Positions 31,101 to 40,988 of a stretch of 64,000 bases of DNA are shown piece by piece; position 1 is the first letter of the stretch; the number at the start of each line of letters is the position of its first letter. The DNA comes from Rhodoplanes sp963712435 (GTDB taxonomy: Bacteria > Pseudomonadota > Alphaproteobacteria > Rhizobiales > Xanthobacteraceae). The translations under genes and the position numbers were made by a program. A model generated the notes under the pieces. It was given only the letters and a program-made list of their open reading frames with translations, did no database searches and had not been told where the DNA came from. The stretch covers positions 1 through 64,000 of the forward strand of contig CAVQIB010000001.1 of NCBI GenBank assembly GCA_963712435.1. Direction: 5' to 3'.

Positions 31101-34100
31101 AGTCCCGCCCGCAACAAGAGTTGCGCCTGGCTCGGCATGGAGGCGATTGTCGGCGTGGCGGCCGCGGACAGCTTGGCGATGAGCGCGGTGGAGTCCTGCT
31201 GCAGCGTGATTGACGAGGTCGCCGCGCCGCTCGCCAACGCTGCGCCGCCGAGAATAAGGGTCCCGCCGTCCGTCGCGCGCGGGTCCGTGTCCGCGCGGAA
31301 CGCGCCGCCCCATACGAAGGCGCCGGCATTGATGCTCACCGTGCCGGCATTGCTCCACGCCGTGGAGGTCGTTGGCGCGATGATCTTCGACTTGGCGTTC
31401 AGGACCTCGATCGAGGTCTCGGAAACGCCCGATACGTCCACGACGGCCCCCGCCTCGGACACCAGGTAGGTATCGGACAGGTTGGGATTGGAGACGGGCT
31501 GGGTTCCGGTGGGGCGAGAGGTCGGTCGGATTCGCCGCCTCGACCGACAGTCTGCCGCCTGCCAGCAGCGTGCCATTCACCAGCGCTCCCTTGGGCCTTC
31601 CGAAGCGCGAGTTCGCGATGAATGTTCCCGAGAGGTCGATCAGCGCATTCGGCCCGAACCAGGTCCGCTGGGAATTGATCGACACCGTGCCGGCGTGATT
31701 CACGATGCGGCCGAGCAGCAGCACGTTCGATGCGCGATTGTCCGTGCCCCTAACGTAATCGGGCGTCCCGCCGAGCGTGATCGCGGCTGTCGGATCGGTC
31801 GCGATCGTCGCTCCGGCGTCGAGCAGGATATTGTTTGATTTGAGCGTGAGATCCACCGGAGCGCGCTGGTCGTCCGGCAATGTCGTCAACGACGCCGTCT
31901 GCGAGATTTTGGTCCCGGTCGGCGTCTCGCTGTAATTGGCGAGGCTGTTCAGATTCTGCTGCTGCAGATGGATGCTCGTCCCGGCCGTGACCGCGATGGT
32001 TCCGGTCAGGCTTGCGGGATCGCTCGCAGGCCAGGCTTGCGGCGTCGACTGGATCACATAGGTGCCGAAGCCGCCCTGATTGAGAAACGACGCCTGCAGA
32101 TGAAGCCCGTCGGTCGCGAGTTTCTGCCCGCCAATGCGGATGGTCTTGGGCGCGCCGAGAGTCAGCGTGCCATTGCGCGCAAACCCATAGGCCCGCAGGA
32201 CGCCGTCGAGCCGAAGCTCGGCCACTTGGCCGCGATCGGGGGGTGCGGGGTTAGCGGCTGAGGAGGCCAGGAAGACGGGACCTTGATAGAGGGCCAGCGA
32301 AATCTCGCCGCCGGCGCCGTCCATCACCCCGGGCGAGACCGCCTGGGGAATGCCCTGCGACGAAATGTAGCCGCCGCTGGACGCGTCGAGCAGGCTGCCC
32401 GTCGCCAGCAGGATGCTGCCGGTTGTATCGTTATTGGCGTCGCTGCTGAATCTCGTTGCGATCGAGATGCGGCCGCCATTGATGAAGCCGGGTCCCAACG
32501 CGTCCGTCCCGAACCGGCCGGCGTCGTTCACCCAGCGGCCGCTCACGTCGAGCACGCCTCCAACGAAGATATTGGACGGCATCAAGCCGCCGGCCGGGGT
32601 TGGGGTGACGGATGGTTTGAACCCGAATCCAAAAGCAGCGGAATTCGCAAATGCCGTAACGATCGGCGAGCAGGTTGATCTCGCCGCCCGCCGCCGACGC
32701 CATGCCGGCGATGTCGATCGCCCCTCCGGTCGTGACGGAGAACCGGCCGCCCGCCGCCAGGCTCAGGCTGCTGCCTTTTGTCAGGACGAGATCGTTCGCA
32801 GTGATGGAGAGCCCGCTCAGGCCATAGGCGGAAAGCAGCTCGGACGACAGGAACGTCTGGTACGCGCTCGTCGATCTGAAATTGGCTGACGACACGTCGA
32901 CCGCGGCGTTTGTCGGGTTCGCCTGCGGCAGCGCCTTTCCCTGTCCGATGAGCCTTCCGTCCGCCGCATAGGTCGACTTGTTGTATTCGGCGTCGAAGTC
33001 GGCGGGCAGGCTCGACCCGGTCGCTCCGACCACGACGGTCGACGGCGTCGTGAGCGCGAGATAACCCTGCGAGGGCAGTTGGTTGCGTGTCGCTTGGGTG
33101 GGCGCGAACTCGCCCGGTCCATCCGGCGCCAAACCCGCAACGATCTGCCGCTCGCCGGCCGGCGAGCCGAACAGCAGCGCTCCCGTCAACACCGGGTTGA
33201 TCGTGGTGACCGCGACCCCGCCGGCGTCATGCCCCTCGACATAGCCGGGCTCGTATTTCATCGTCCCGTTCAACCACGTCTCGGTGACGTTCCAGCGCGG
33301 ATGTTGAACGGTGAACTGGCCGGCGATCCCGACATAGATCATGTTGGGATCGGCATTCTCCATGCTGTAGATATGCCCATCAATTCCCACCAGCCGGGTG
33401 ACGGGGACGAGGCCGGGCCGGAACCGCACATGGCCGCCCGCGGTGTTGATGATCGAGCCGTTCTGCAGCACCACCTCGCTGCCCGTACTGATCGCGCCGC
33501 CGGCGGTGTCGGTTTTCAGCTCCACGGTCCCGCCGGCCGTCATGAGCTGGTAGATGCTCCGCGGCACGGCGTTGACGGCGCCGCTGGCATTGGCGAGCGG
33601 CGTGCCGACCCAGCTTGTGCCGTCCTTGCGAGTGCCCGACGCGCGGATGTCGATCCACAGCGTCTTGCCGAACAACACACCGTTGCGCTGCAGCGGCATG
33701 TCGGCGAATTCCAGGCCGCGCGCTAGGAACGAAATGAAATTGTAGGACGCGGGCAGCACCACGTCCTGCAGCCCGGCGACGTCGATCGTCGCGCCGGGCG
33801 CGAGCAGCACGCGGAGCGGACCGGCGACGCTGGACCGGACAGTTCTGGTGTCGGTGGTGCCCCCGAGAGAAAAGAATTTGTTGTTCGCTAGAAAACGCTG
33901 ATCGGGATTGATTGTGAAGTCCGTGACGCGGAGAGCCACCGACGCGGAGGGCGCAGAGATGAGACCTGTGGGGCCGACCGAGACATTGCCCTGCGCGGAC
34001 ATCTCGATATAGGCCGGAGCGAACGTCTGCACCGTGCTGCCGGGGCTCGCGCCTTGCGGCAGGCCGTCCGGCGTCAGGGGATCGACGCCCGCAAACGGAA

Positions 34101-35415
34101 GGGAGCTGATCGTGCCGTTCAGCGCGACGCTGGTCGCCGCGCGCAGCAGCACCATGCTGTTGCGGCTGATGCTGGTCTCGGCCGCTATGACGCCGGTGGC
34201 GCCGATCGTGATCCGGTCGCCATTCATCACCGCAAAGCCGCGCGGGGTCTCGATCAGGCCGTCATGGACGACGAGGCCCGTGCCCGGCGCATAGGCGGTT
34301 GTTAGCGGGACACCGCCTGAGTCGCCCGTTCCCGAGGTGTAGTTGGTCGCGAAGTGCGTAATCTGGAAATCCGTGCCGCGATACGTCACGCCTTCCGGGA
34401 GCACCTTTGTCGGGAGTCTCCAATAGCCGCCGGGGACCAGGGAGACTGTCCGCGCCGCGACCATCGCGACCTCGCCGGCGGGAGCCGAAAGGCTGCCGGA
34501 ATTGTAGACGTTCTTCCCGAACAAGTAGACGAAGCCGGGAGAGTCGAGATCCACGATATCGGTGGCGATCGAGGCCCCCGCCTTTACGTTGATCTCGCCC
34601 GAGCTGTTGCTCTCCGCTGCGCTCCACGCCCCGGCCGCATTCGGGGAAACCGCGAGCGAGAAGCTTCTCGGAGAGCCAATGCCGGAATTGATGAAGAACA
34701 AGTCTCGCGCGTCCCGCGGGGCGCCGAGGACGCCCACGTCGAGCGTAGAGGCGATCAGCGCATGGACGTTGACCTTAGAGCGGCCTTCGAAGGTGATCCC
34801 ATTGCGGCTGATGATGTAGACGCCGCCCTTCGCATTGATTTCGCCGGCAATGACGCTCGGGTCCTTGACCCGATTCAGGACGGTCCAATCGCCGGCCTTC
34901 TGGTTGAAGTTGACCGTGGTGCTCTGACCGACATTGAAGGTCTGCCAGTTCAGGATCGCTTTCTGTTGTTTTTGATCGATGTCGACGACGGTCCGCCCAT
35001 TTTCGGTTTTCTGCCGCGGCGCGTCCGCGCCCGTCCACAGGGTCACGTCGCTGGCGACGCCGGGGTCGCGCACCAGTCCGCCCGGCGTGAGACCGTCCGG
35101 AATTTTCGTCGAACTTTGCAGAGCGAGCGCGCGCGCGTCCTGCTGAGCCTTGCGCGCGGCCGCCAGAGCGGCCGCGCCTTGTGCCAGCGCCGCCTGGGCC
35201 TGGCGCGCCGCGGCGGCGGCCTGCGCGGCGGCGGCCTGCTGCGCCGCAATTGCGCCCGCGGCCGGTGAAACGCCCCGAACATTCTTTAGGTTAAACGCCT
35301 GAACCGGACCGGCGACGGCAAGGATGCCCAGCAGACTCACGCTGGCGAGGAGGGCCGACGTCAGCAGTCTCGTCGAACCACCGAGCGGACGCCGTTCTGG
35401 GGGCGATCCCATCAT
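22126..35415 (-). CDS. Giant filamentous-haemagglutinin-like exoprotein (TpsA), about 4,430 residues, five frameshifts
   Basis: Secreted adhesin or surface filament, expected partner of TpsB. The N-terminus has a signal peptide (TSALLASVSLLGILAVAG, ending near residue 41), then an unusual Ala/Gln-rich segment (about 50-110), then the TPS domain with AILNWQTFNVGQSTTVNFNQ and SRNGITFEGRSKVN. The body is beta-helix-type repeat sequence rich in Gly, Thr, Ala and Val. Near the C-terminal third, the segment VTKKRNQLLPSAGADIIVMF through VDQVFFAELKAVGVAQQ resembles the DUF3739 region of such proteins. The tail is acidic then Pro/Ser-rich. Single-base indels near 32650, 31520, 30555, 28060 and 25870 split the frame, most of them at runs of identical bases; correcting them gives one continuous protein, so errors are likelier than decay. 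Confidence 0.85.
26270..26930 (-). repeat. Gly-x-Gly-Tyr-x-x-x-Pro repeat block inside TpsA
   Basis: Within the haemagglutinin the protein shows degenerate units of about 30-50 residues, for example SGYTSVPTVTLTGGDGNAT, GTGFGQPTIIYIPAAG, GAGYTAPAGITFSGGGGTGA and IAPTITISGGGGTGASLAV. The shared pattern is a Gly-Tyr/Phe turn, Pro, a beta strand and a Gly-rich loop ending in Gly-Ala. It differs from the surrounding beta-helix repeats and may be an inserted module. Confidence 0.6.
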
Positions 35416-35430
35416 ATGCTATGCCCAAAA

Positions 35431-35462
35431 TGGGGTATCGCTACAATGGGATATATCGCTAC
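35431..35462 (-). promoter_or_regulatory. Imperfect direct repeat just upstream of tpsA
   Basis: On the plus strand TGGGGTATCGCTAC (35431-35444) and TGGGATATATCGCTAC (35447-35462) form a direct repeat 16 bases apart, lying 16-47 bases before the tpsA start codon. An ATGGTA hexamer follows at 35494-35499. No strong ribosome site is seen for tpsA. The repeat could bind a regulator near the promoter or lie in the leader. Confidence 0.4.
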
Positions 35463-35630
35463 TTCTCGCATGCTGCTCTCGTTTCAGGGACCAATGGTAG
35501 CGCGTCCGCATTGACATCATATCAAATGTTCACTGACACCGATGTGTCCGATTTGTATCGCCGGCGGAAGAATCGACCGCTGCGCGCCGACCATTGAAGG
35601 GGAAGGCGCTCGCAGGGCCTTACCGTCTGA

Positions 35631-36386
35631 TCACTGCTGCGGTGGACTGGCGGGGCGCCTTAGGGGGTTCTGGTCCGGCGGCGCAGACGGAACTCCGGGC
35701 GGCAGCGGAAACGGATTGGAGAGCGACGGCATTCCTGCCGGAGCGGCGGCTATGCCTTGGCCGGGTCCTGGCGCGCCTGATCCCGAGCTGACGTCCTGCG
35801 CCGTCGACGGCGTCGCAGGTCCGGGCGGCGCGCCATGGGGTTTGCTCATATTCGGCGCGGGAAGCTCCAGTATCGCGGTTTGGCTGCCCTTCTTGACCTC
35901 CACCTCGCGGCGTCTGACCGATTCGAGTTTCCAGCCTTTATGATCCTCTCCCGTCTTGAGCCGCAGCACGGTCTTGGCGACCGTATCAAGAAATACGCCT
36001 ATTCCCTCCGCGCCTCCCGCCACGGTGCCGACCAGCGACAATGGCGGCTTTTCTTCGTGCGCCTTTTGCGGGCCGGGCGGCGGCGTGAGTTGATAGGCGT
36101 TGGTGACCACGGGCGGCGACGCGCGGCGCGAGGCGGAGAACAGCGGACGGTCGCGCGTCGCAGACAGCCGCCCAAGCGGGACGGCCCAAAGCGGGTTCCC
36201 GCTCTGCGCCGGTTCGGCCGCTGCACGCGGAGCCGGCGCGACCGCATTGGCGGGCGCCGGCGCTTGCTGCGCGAGAGCGTCCTCCCGCGGGTCAGAAAAC
36301 TGCGGCGAGGTCGCCGCCAAGCTCTGCGCGCAGGCGGTGAGGACGAACAGACCGATGAACAGGAATCCCGCAATTCGCACGATCAT
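35631..36386 (-). CDS. gspN: Type II secretion protein N/C-like (HR-domain) component
   Basis: 251 residues. An N-terminal membrane anchor (MIVRIAGFLFIGLFVLTACA) is followed by a Pro/Ala linker, the segment LSATRDRPLFSASRR, and a homology-region domain as in GspC/GspN (PPLSLVGTVAGGAEGIGVFL, VLRLKTGEDHKGWKLESV, RREVEVKKGSQ). The C-terminal 75 residues are Pro-rich. This domain normally contacts the secretin. The start overlaps the gspM stop (ATGA), which makes it the last gene of the gsp operon. No separate gspC is present, so it probably takes the GspC role. Naming as N rather than C follows its position and is the less certain part. Confidence 0.75.
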   Translation of the reverse strand: MIVRIAGFLFIGLFVLTACAQSLAATSPQFSDPREDALAQQAPAPANAVAPAPRAAAEPAQSGNPLWAVPLGRLSATRDRPLFSASRRASPPVVTNAYQLTPPPGPQKAHEEKPPLSLVGTVAGGAEGIGVFLDTVAKTVLRLKTGEDHKGWKLESVRRREVEVKKGSQTAILELPAPNMSKPHGAPPGPATPSTAQDVSSGSGAPGPGQGIAAAPAGMPSLSNPFPLPPGVPSAPPDQNPLRRPASPPQQ

Positions 36387-36951
36387 TTCGCTCCCCGCCA
36401 TTGCCCTGACACCGACAGCAGAACGCGCAATTTCCCGCCCTGCGCGTTGACCGAACTCGCGGGCGCCTGGACCGCCATCTGATCGATGAACAGAAAGGGC
36501 ATTCCCGCCTCGATGTCATAAAGCAAGGGCTGCAGCCTGGCCGGCTCGATCTCCCCGCTCGCCGTCACCGTGACGAATCCCGGCTTGGACGGGGCGCCTT
36601 GCAGGTCCACCTGGGACGACAGGAGGTTGCCGCCTACCCGCGTGATCGCCGCCGCCACGCGATGCAAGAGCGCGGCGCCGGCCACCGAAATCGTCGCGCC
36701 TTCCAGAAACGGAGAGCCTGTCGGAACGCTGACGAATGCGGGCGATGATCGCCCGGAGTTGCGCAGGGTTGCGACCTTCGAGCTGAGCGAGAATATCGGC
36801 GGCGCCCGCGCTCGCCTCCTGCTGCGCGGCGATGTCGAGCGCCGCCTGGCCGGTAGAGACGACAAACGCGACCACCACGGCGCCATAGAGGACGGCCGCA
36901 GGAATTGGGAAGCGGGCGAGGACGTTCTCGACGCGACGGAGGCCGGTCATG
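36383..36951 (-). CDS. gspM: Type II secretion protein GspM-like, one frameshift
   Basis: About 189 residues. The N-terminus has one membrane helix (FPIPAAVLYGAVVVAFVVS), then a coiled-coil segment (AAQQEASAGAADILAQLEGR). A single-base shift near 36745 moves to the frame encoding SPFLEGATISVAGAALLHRV, VTASGEIEPARLQPLLYDIE and MPFLFIDQMAVQAPAS, the ferredoxin-like GspM periplasmic fold. The start overlaps the gspL stop (ATGA) and the stop overlaps the gspN start, as expected inside a tightly coupled operon. GspM partners GspL in the inner-membrane platform. Confidence 0.8.
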
Positions 36952-38022
36952 TGCCTAACTTGTGATGCGGCCTGATCCGGGCCTCGATGTGGAAGCGTTC
37001 GCCTGGCTCGTTCGGTCCACGCGTGGTCGGCGCGGAGAAGGCTGCTCGCGCGAAATGCGGCGACTGTTCCAAGAGCTCGATCAGCGAGGGAGCATCGCGC
37101 GTAACGCCTGTTATGTGAACTTTGTCTCCTTCGATCCGCAACTCGGTCGCATAGGTATGGTCCGGCAGAACCGCTGACAGCGCCTCGATCACCATGACGC
37201 TTGCGGCGCTCGCATGCTTGCGACGCTCGAGCAGTCCGAGCGGCGAGCTTTCGCCGCCGGCTTGACCGCCCCGGATGATCGCGCGCCGGTCGGCGATCCG
37301 GCGTTGAATTCTGCTGGTTCTGCTCGGCGTAGTGCTGAGCGACGAATCCGGACGCGCTGTTCGACAGCGCCGCTGCGAGCCCGGTCGACACGAAGATCGC
37401 AAGCAGCGCCCTCCGCAATCGTCGCAAGTTCGACGCGCTGGCGTTCAGTTGGTTGAAGACCGTGATCCGGGCGAGGTCAGCGTCAGGCGCAAGCGTCGAG
37501 ACCTCGACGCTCGAAGCGCCGAGATCGCTGACCGCTTGCACAAGCGGGCTCACCATGTTTCGCGCGGTCGCCACGACGACCACTGTGATGCGCTCGCCGA
37601 CCTCTTGCGGGCGTGTCCAGTGGTAAACCGCATCGCTGGGACTCCATGGCGTCAGCCGATCGATCTGCGCTCTCACGATCCCTTCGAGATAATCCTTTGC
37701 CTGCTTCGGCAGCCCGAGCGGGCGAAACAGAAAGCGCGACGATCTCAGCACGATCTCCGCCCGGCTGCCTTGGATCGCGGCGGCCCATTCCGGCGGAAGC
37801 TCGTCGCGTTTCCCTTCCAAACCGCGGAGGCGATGCGGAACGAGTTTTCCGGGCTTATCCACCGCCGCCTGCGGGAGCCCGATGGTGAATTCGCCCTGTT
37901 CCGTTTCGATGAACTCAATTCGCCGCGTTCGCTCAAACCGGTCGAAAACGCCTTTGATCGTGCGCGCGACGGAGTTCGATCCACACCGTGAACATGGCGA
38001 TCGTTTCGCTTACGATACTCAT
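36947..38022 (-). CDS. gspL: Type II secretion protein GspL-like, frame-broken
   Basis: About 355 residues of the inner-membrane platform protein that recruits the GspE ATPase. An N-terminal cytoplasmic actin-like part (GEFTIGLPQAAVDKPGKLVP, RSSRFLFRPLGLPKQAKDYL, EGIVRAQIDRLTPWSPSDAV) precedes a membrane helix (LLAIFVSTGLAAALSNS) and a periplasmic part (HASAASVMVIEALSAVLPDH, TYATELRIEGDKVHITGVT). The start ATG at 38022 is 42 bases after the gspK stop. Two or more indels break the frame, near 37950 and 37350. The length is shorter than enterobacterial GspL but usual for the alphaproteobacterial form. Confidence 0.78.
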
Positions 38023-38064
38023 CAGCTCGCTCCCGGCCCGCGCGCTCCGGTCGCGGGATCGATC

Positions 38065-38955
38065 TCATTCCGCCACGATAACACCCGGTAGGGATCTCCC
38101 GACGCTGCGCTCCATGAACATGATGACCACTTCGGCCATTTTTCTTCGGCGATCGGCGAACGTCATGAGTATGCGCACGCGATACGCATCGCTGCCCTTC
38201 GTCGTAGCGCCAACCTGTCGGTCGCCGAGCGCGCGGGCGATGAACTCCGGATCGGGCGGCAGCGTGTCACGCTGGCTGAGAAAGGCGTTGAGCCGCCCGG
38301 ACGACATGCCGGGCAAGGCCGCGATGACCTCGGCCGGCGCATCGAGCACGTTGACGTCGCGCCGCCCGCTATAAATTGTGACGAACGGCATCGCGCGCTC
38401 CACCAAGGCTGGCGGCAGTCCGAGCACGAGCCAGAGTTCGTCCACATGGTTGAACGGCGCGCGGCGCGGAGCGTAGCCGACACCCGCGGCGCGATAGAGC
38501 GAAACCTCGCTGTCCTCCGCATTCTGTTTCGGCGCGTTTCGCCACTCGATGACGCGCTGTGCGTATTGCTCGGCCGCCTCGGCGCGCGCGCCAAGAACCG
38601 CGAACAATCCGGCAATCATCGCCTTCGGCGCTGCGTTGAGATCGATGCGCGCCGCTTCGGAGACATACTCGACGGCTACATCGGCGCCCGCCAACCGGAA
38701 GCGAAACGCGCCCCGCGTCGGTCGCCTTCCGGTGGCGGGCGTGGCTAGCTGGTAGGCGGCAAGCTCAAGGCCGGCCGAAATGAGCGTCTCGCTCTGCAGC
38801 GGTTCGTCTTTGCCCGCGAGCGCCACGGCCGACTGGGACACATAGGCGGAGGCGACCGAGGCCATCGTGGCGAGCGCCAACAAGATCCACAGCGCCGCGA
38901 CCAAGATGAAGCCTTCCTGATCGCATCGCGGGCCATGGCGGCGTCTCGGGGCCAT
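38065..38955 (-). CDS. gspK: Type II secretion minor pseudopilin GspK
   Basis: 296 residues, uninterrupted. Prepilin-like N-terminus: a short basic leader ending QEG before FILVAALWILLALATMASV, the cleavage-site Gly and hydrophobic helix of pseudopilins. The large GspK-specific domain includes ARIDLNAAPKAMIAGLFAVL, LWLVLGLPPALVERAMPFVT and VNVLDAPAEVIAALPGMSSG, the helix-hairpin-helix-like repeats of the family. GspK caps the pseudopilus tip with GspI and GspJ. The start at 38955 lies two bases after the gspJ stop. Confidence 0.9.
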   Translation of the reverse strand: MAPRRRHGPRCDQEGFILVAALWILLALATMASVASAYVSQSAVALAGKDEPLQSETLISAGLELAAYQLATPATGRRPTRGAFRFRLAGADVAVEYVSEAARIDLNAAPKAMIAGLFAVLGARAEAAEQYAQRVIEWRNAPKQNAEDSEVSLYRAAGVGYAPRRAPFNHVDELWLVLGLPPALVERAMPFVTIYSGRRDVNVLDAPAEVIAALPGMSSGRLNAFLSQRDTLPPDPEFIARALGDRQVGATTKGSDAYRVRILMTFADRRRKMAEVVIMFMERSVGRSLPGVIVAE

Positions 38956-38957
38956 GC

Positions 38958-39668
38958 TCACCGTCCCAATGTCGGCGCGCCGCCGCTCTGCGGCGTCGCT
39001 GCGGGTGGAGGCGGTTCCTCGATCTGTTCGGGCTCCGGAGCCGCCATGTTGACGTGAACGCGGGTGGCGGTTGACACCGCGAGAGCCCGTTCGGCGACGG
39101 CGTCCAGCACCAGGAAACGGACCGCCGCCGGGAGATAAGTCGCGCCTTGCCAAGCCCCCTTCCACGCGCCGTCAGGTCCTGCATAGGAGAATGAGACGCG
39201 CAGCGGGGCGCGCAACAGAACCACCGGATCAGCAAATGCAATCTGTTCAATCGTCGGATCGCCGGTCGCAAGCGGGACGAATGGCGCGCGCATCCGCACC
39301 AGAACCGGACCCGAACTGTCGGCCGTCTCGGCTATACGCACGATCTCAAGGCCGGGCCGCGTGTTAGGGCCTATTGCCGAACGCACGAATGTGACGGACA
39401 ACTCATTTCCATCGAACAGCGGCCGCCTGACCTCGCGGTTGGGATATACGTTTTCGGCGGCGGAAAGGTCGGCGACGAGGCGGTCGAGCGCGATCGCCAC
39501 TTGCTCATTGCGCTGGACGCGCGCCAGGCCGCGGTTCCAGTTGGGCAGCCATTGTTTGGTGACGGTGAGAATGGCGCCCAGAACCAAACCCATCAAAGCG
39601 GTCGCGACAAGCGCCTCGACCAGAGTGAAGCCGGCAGTCAAGCGACGCCGGCGCGTCGGGCGTATCAT
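38958..39668 (-). CDS. gspJ: Type II secretion minor pseudopilin GspJ
   Basis: 236 residues starting MIRPTRRRRLTAGFTLVEAL, with the prepilin leader and Gly-Phe cleavage site followed by the hydrophobic helix and Glu5 (TLVEALVATALMGLVLGA). The C-terminal portion is a pseudopilin sandwich ending in a Pro-rich tail. The ATG at 39668 overlaps the gspI stop (TGATG), so the longer open frame upstream is rejected. Acts in the tip complex of the pseudopilus. Confidence 0.88.
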   Translation of the reverse strand: MIRPTRRRRLTAGFTLVEALVATALMGLVLGAILTVTKQWLPNWNRGLARVQRNEQVAIALDRLVADLSAAENVYPNREVRRPLFDGNELSVTFVRSAIGPNTRPGLEIVRIAETADSSGPVLVRMRAPFVPLATGDPTIEQIAFADPVVLLRAPLRVSFSYAGPDGAWKGAWQGATYLPAAVRFLVLDAVAERALAVSTATRVHVNMAAPEPEQIEEPPPPAATPQSGGAPTLGR

Positions 39669-40069
39669 CACTGCCGCCCCCTTTGCAGGCGTATCGTGTC
39701 GAGCGAGAGCATCGCACCGGCGGGAGACCGCACGCGGATCGTTATGCGCTGCGGAATCCAAGGCGAGTTGGGGACAGCCTGGCCGCCTCCGATGAACGGG
39801 GATATGCGCATTTCCCATTGGTGCCCCGAACTTTCGCCGCCGACGCCGCTCCGCCAAAGATCCGTCCGCTGCAGAAGGCTGGTTTCCACCAGACGCGCCG
39901 TCTCGACCAGCGCGACGTGCTGCTCGAGCGTTTGCGTTCCTTTTGCGATCGTCGCAAACAGCGACCCGATGGCCGCCAGTCCTACCGTCATCAGCGCGAG
40001 CGACGCTACGACCTCGATGAGAGTGAACCCCGCCTCGCTCCCGCGCTCACGGAGCGTTCCGCGCCACAA
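39668..40069 (-). CDS. gspI: Type II secretion minor pseudopilin GspI
   Basis: 133 residues, MWRGTLRERGSEAGFTLIEV start with the Ala-Gly-Phe cleavage site and helix VVASLALMTVGLAAIGSLFA, typical of GspI. The rest has the short tip-pilin fold (LVETSLLQRTDLWRSGVGG). It overlaps gspH by 23 bases, consistent with the compact operon. It nucleates the pseudopilus tip with GspJ and GspK. Confidence 0.87.
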   Translation of the reverse strand: MWRGTLRERGSEAGFTLIEVVASLALMTVGLAAIGSLFATIAKGTQTLEQHVALVETARLVETSLLQRTDLWRSGVGGESSGHQWEMRISPFIGGGQAVPNSPWIPQRITIRVRSPAGAMLSLDTIRLQRGRQ

Positions 40070-40507
40070 TGTCGATCCCTCCGGTCAACCAGTTCACCCT
40101 GACTTCGAAGCCTGAGCCGAACCGCGTCAGCCTTATCGCCCCGCCGCACGACATGCCGTTTGCGAGAAAGCTGATGGTCGAGAAGGCCGGCCGACCATTG
40201 CAGCGCTCGGGCAACAACGCGTCGAAAGACACGTCGTCGGCGACTTGAACCGTGCGACGGCTGGACCCGGAGCTGACTTGCCGCTCGCGCGCATCAACCG
40301 AAGCGGCGACCGATCCGCGGCGGCGCACGGCCGCATTGCGGTCGGCCTTGAGCAGGGCCGCGACCTCGACCGCATAGGCCTCGAGGCGCGGACGCGACGT
40401 GCCGCGCGGCACGCGCGGCAGCAGGATCGCCGCCAGCAAAGCGACCATCGCCACGATGCAGACCATCTCGACGAGCGTGAATCCCGCCGTCGCGGCGAAC
40501 GAGTCAT
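40047..40507 (-). CDS. gspH: Type II secretion minor pseudopilin GspH
   Basis: About 153 residues with the pseudopilin helix ATAGFTLVEMVCIVAMVALL and a GspH-type domain (RLEAYAVEVAALLKADRNAA, TISFLANGMSCGGAI, VRVNWLTGGIDIVARN). The natural start should be the ATG at 40507, overlapping the gspG stop, but that ATG is out of frame by one base with the helix, so a small deletion near codon 4 is likely. The alternative, an in-frame start far upstream at 40616, would run through gspG and is not credible. Confidence 0.82.
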
Positions 40508-40971
40508 TCCTGCGCCGAGGTAATGTCCGACGTTGTCCCGGTCCCTCCCTCCTGACCGTCTGCCCCGAACGAACGGATTTCATACGCGCTGCGTTCTCCC
40601 GGCACCTTGTAGACATAGGCGTTGCCCCACGGATCGCTCGGCACCACGCCGCCTTTAAGATACGGCCCGTTCCACGCCGCGACGCCGTTCACCGGGCGGA
40701 CCAGGGCCGCCAATCCCTCGGCGCTGCTCGGATAGCGGCCGGCGTCAAGGTAGAAAAGGTCGAGCGCGCTCGCGAGACTCTGAATCTGGATCTTCGCGCT
40801 CTTCATGCGCGAGTCGCCCAAATAATTGAGGACCCGTGGCCCGACCAAGGCCATGATCAGACCGATGATGGTGATCACCACCAGCATCTCGACCAGCGTG
40901 AATCCTCGCTCGCCATGCTGCGCGGATCGCCGTGCCGGCAGCCCCGGCCTTCTTGATGCGACGAATCTCAC
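40504..40971 (-). CDS. gspG: Type II secretion major pseudopilin GspG
   Basis: 155 residues. Cleavage site and helix ERGFTLVEMLVVITIIGLIM, followed by the standard GspG body: LYDLD-type helix as LASALDLFYLDAGRYPSSAE, then LAALVRPVNGVAAWNGPYLK, VPSDPWGNAYVYKVPGERS and YEIRSFGADGQEGGTG with the calcium-loop residues. A GTG at 40971 is chosen as start because it follows GAAGGAG at normal spacing and the gspF stop lies 15 bases upstream. This subunit builds the pseudopilus shaft. Confidence 0.93.
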   Translation of the reverse strand: MRFVASRRPGLPARRSAQHGERGFTLVEMLVVITIIGLIMALVGPRVLNYLGDSRMKSAKIQIQSLASALDLFYLDAGRYPSSAEGLAALVRPVNGVAAWNGPYLKGGVVPSDPWGNAYVYKVPGERSAYEIRSFGADGQEGGTGTTSDITSAQE

Positions 40972-40988
40972 GACCGTTTCTCCTTCGC

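Noticed and set aside
30473..32585. Separate medium-sized haemagglutinin genes inside the 22-35 kb block
   Set aside because: Each begins mid-domain without signal peptide or ribosome site, and joins its neighbour through a one-base indel.
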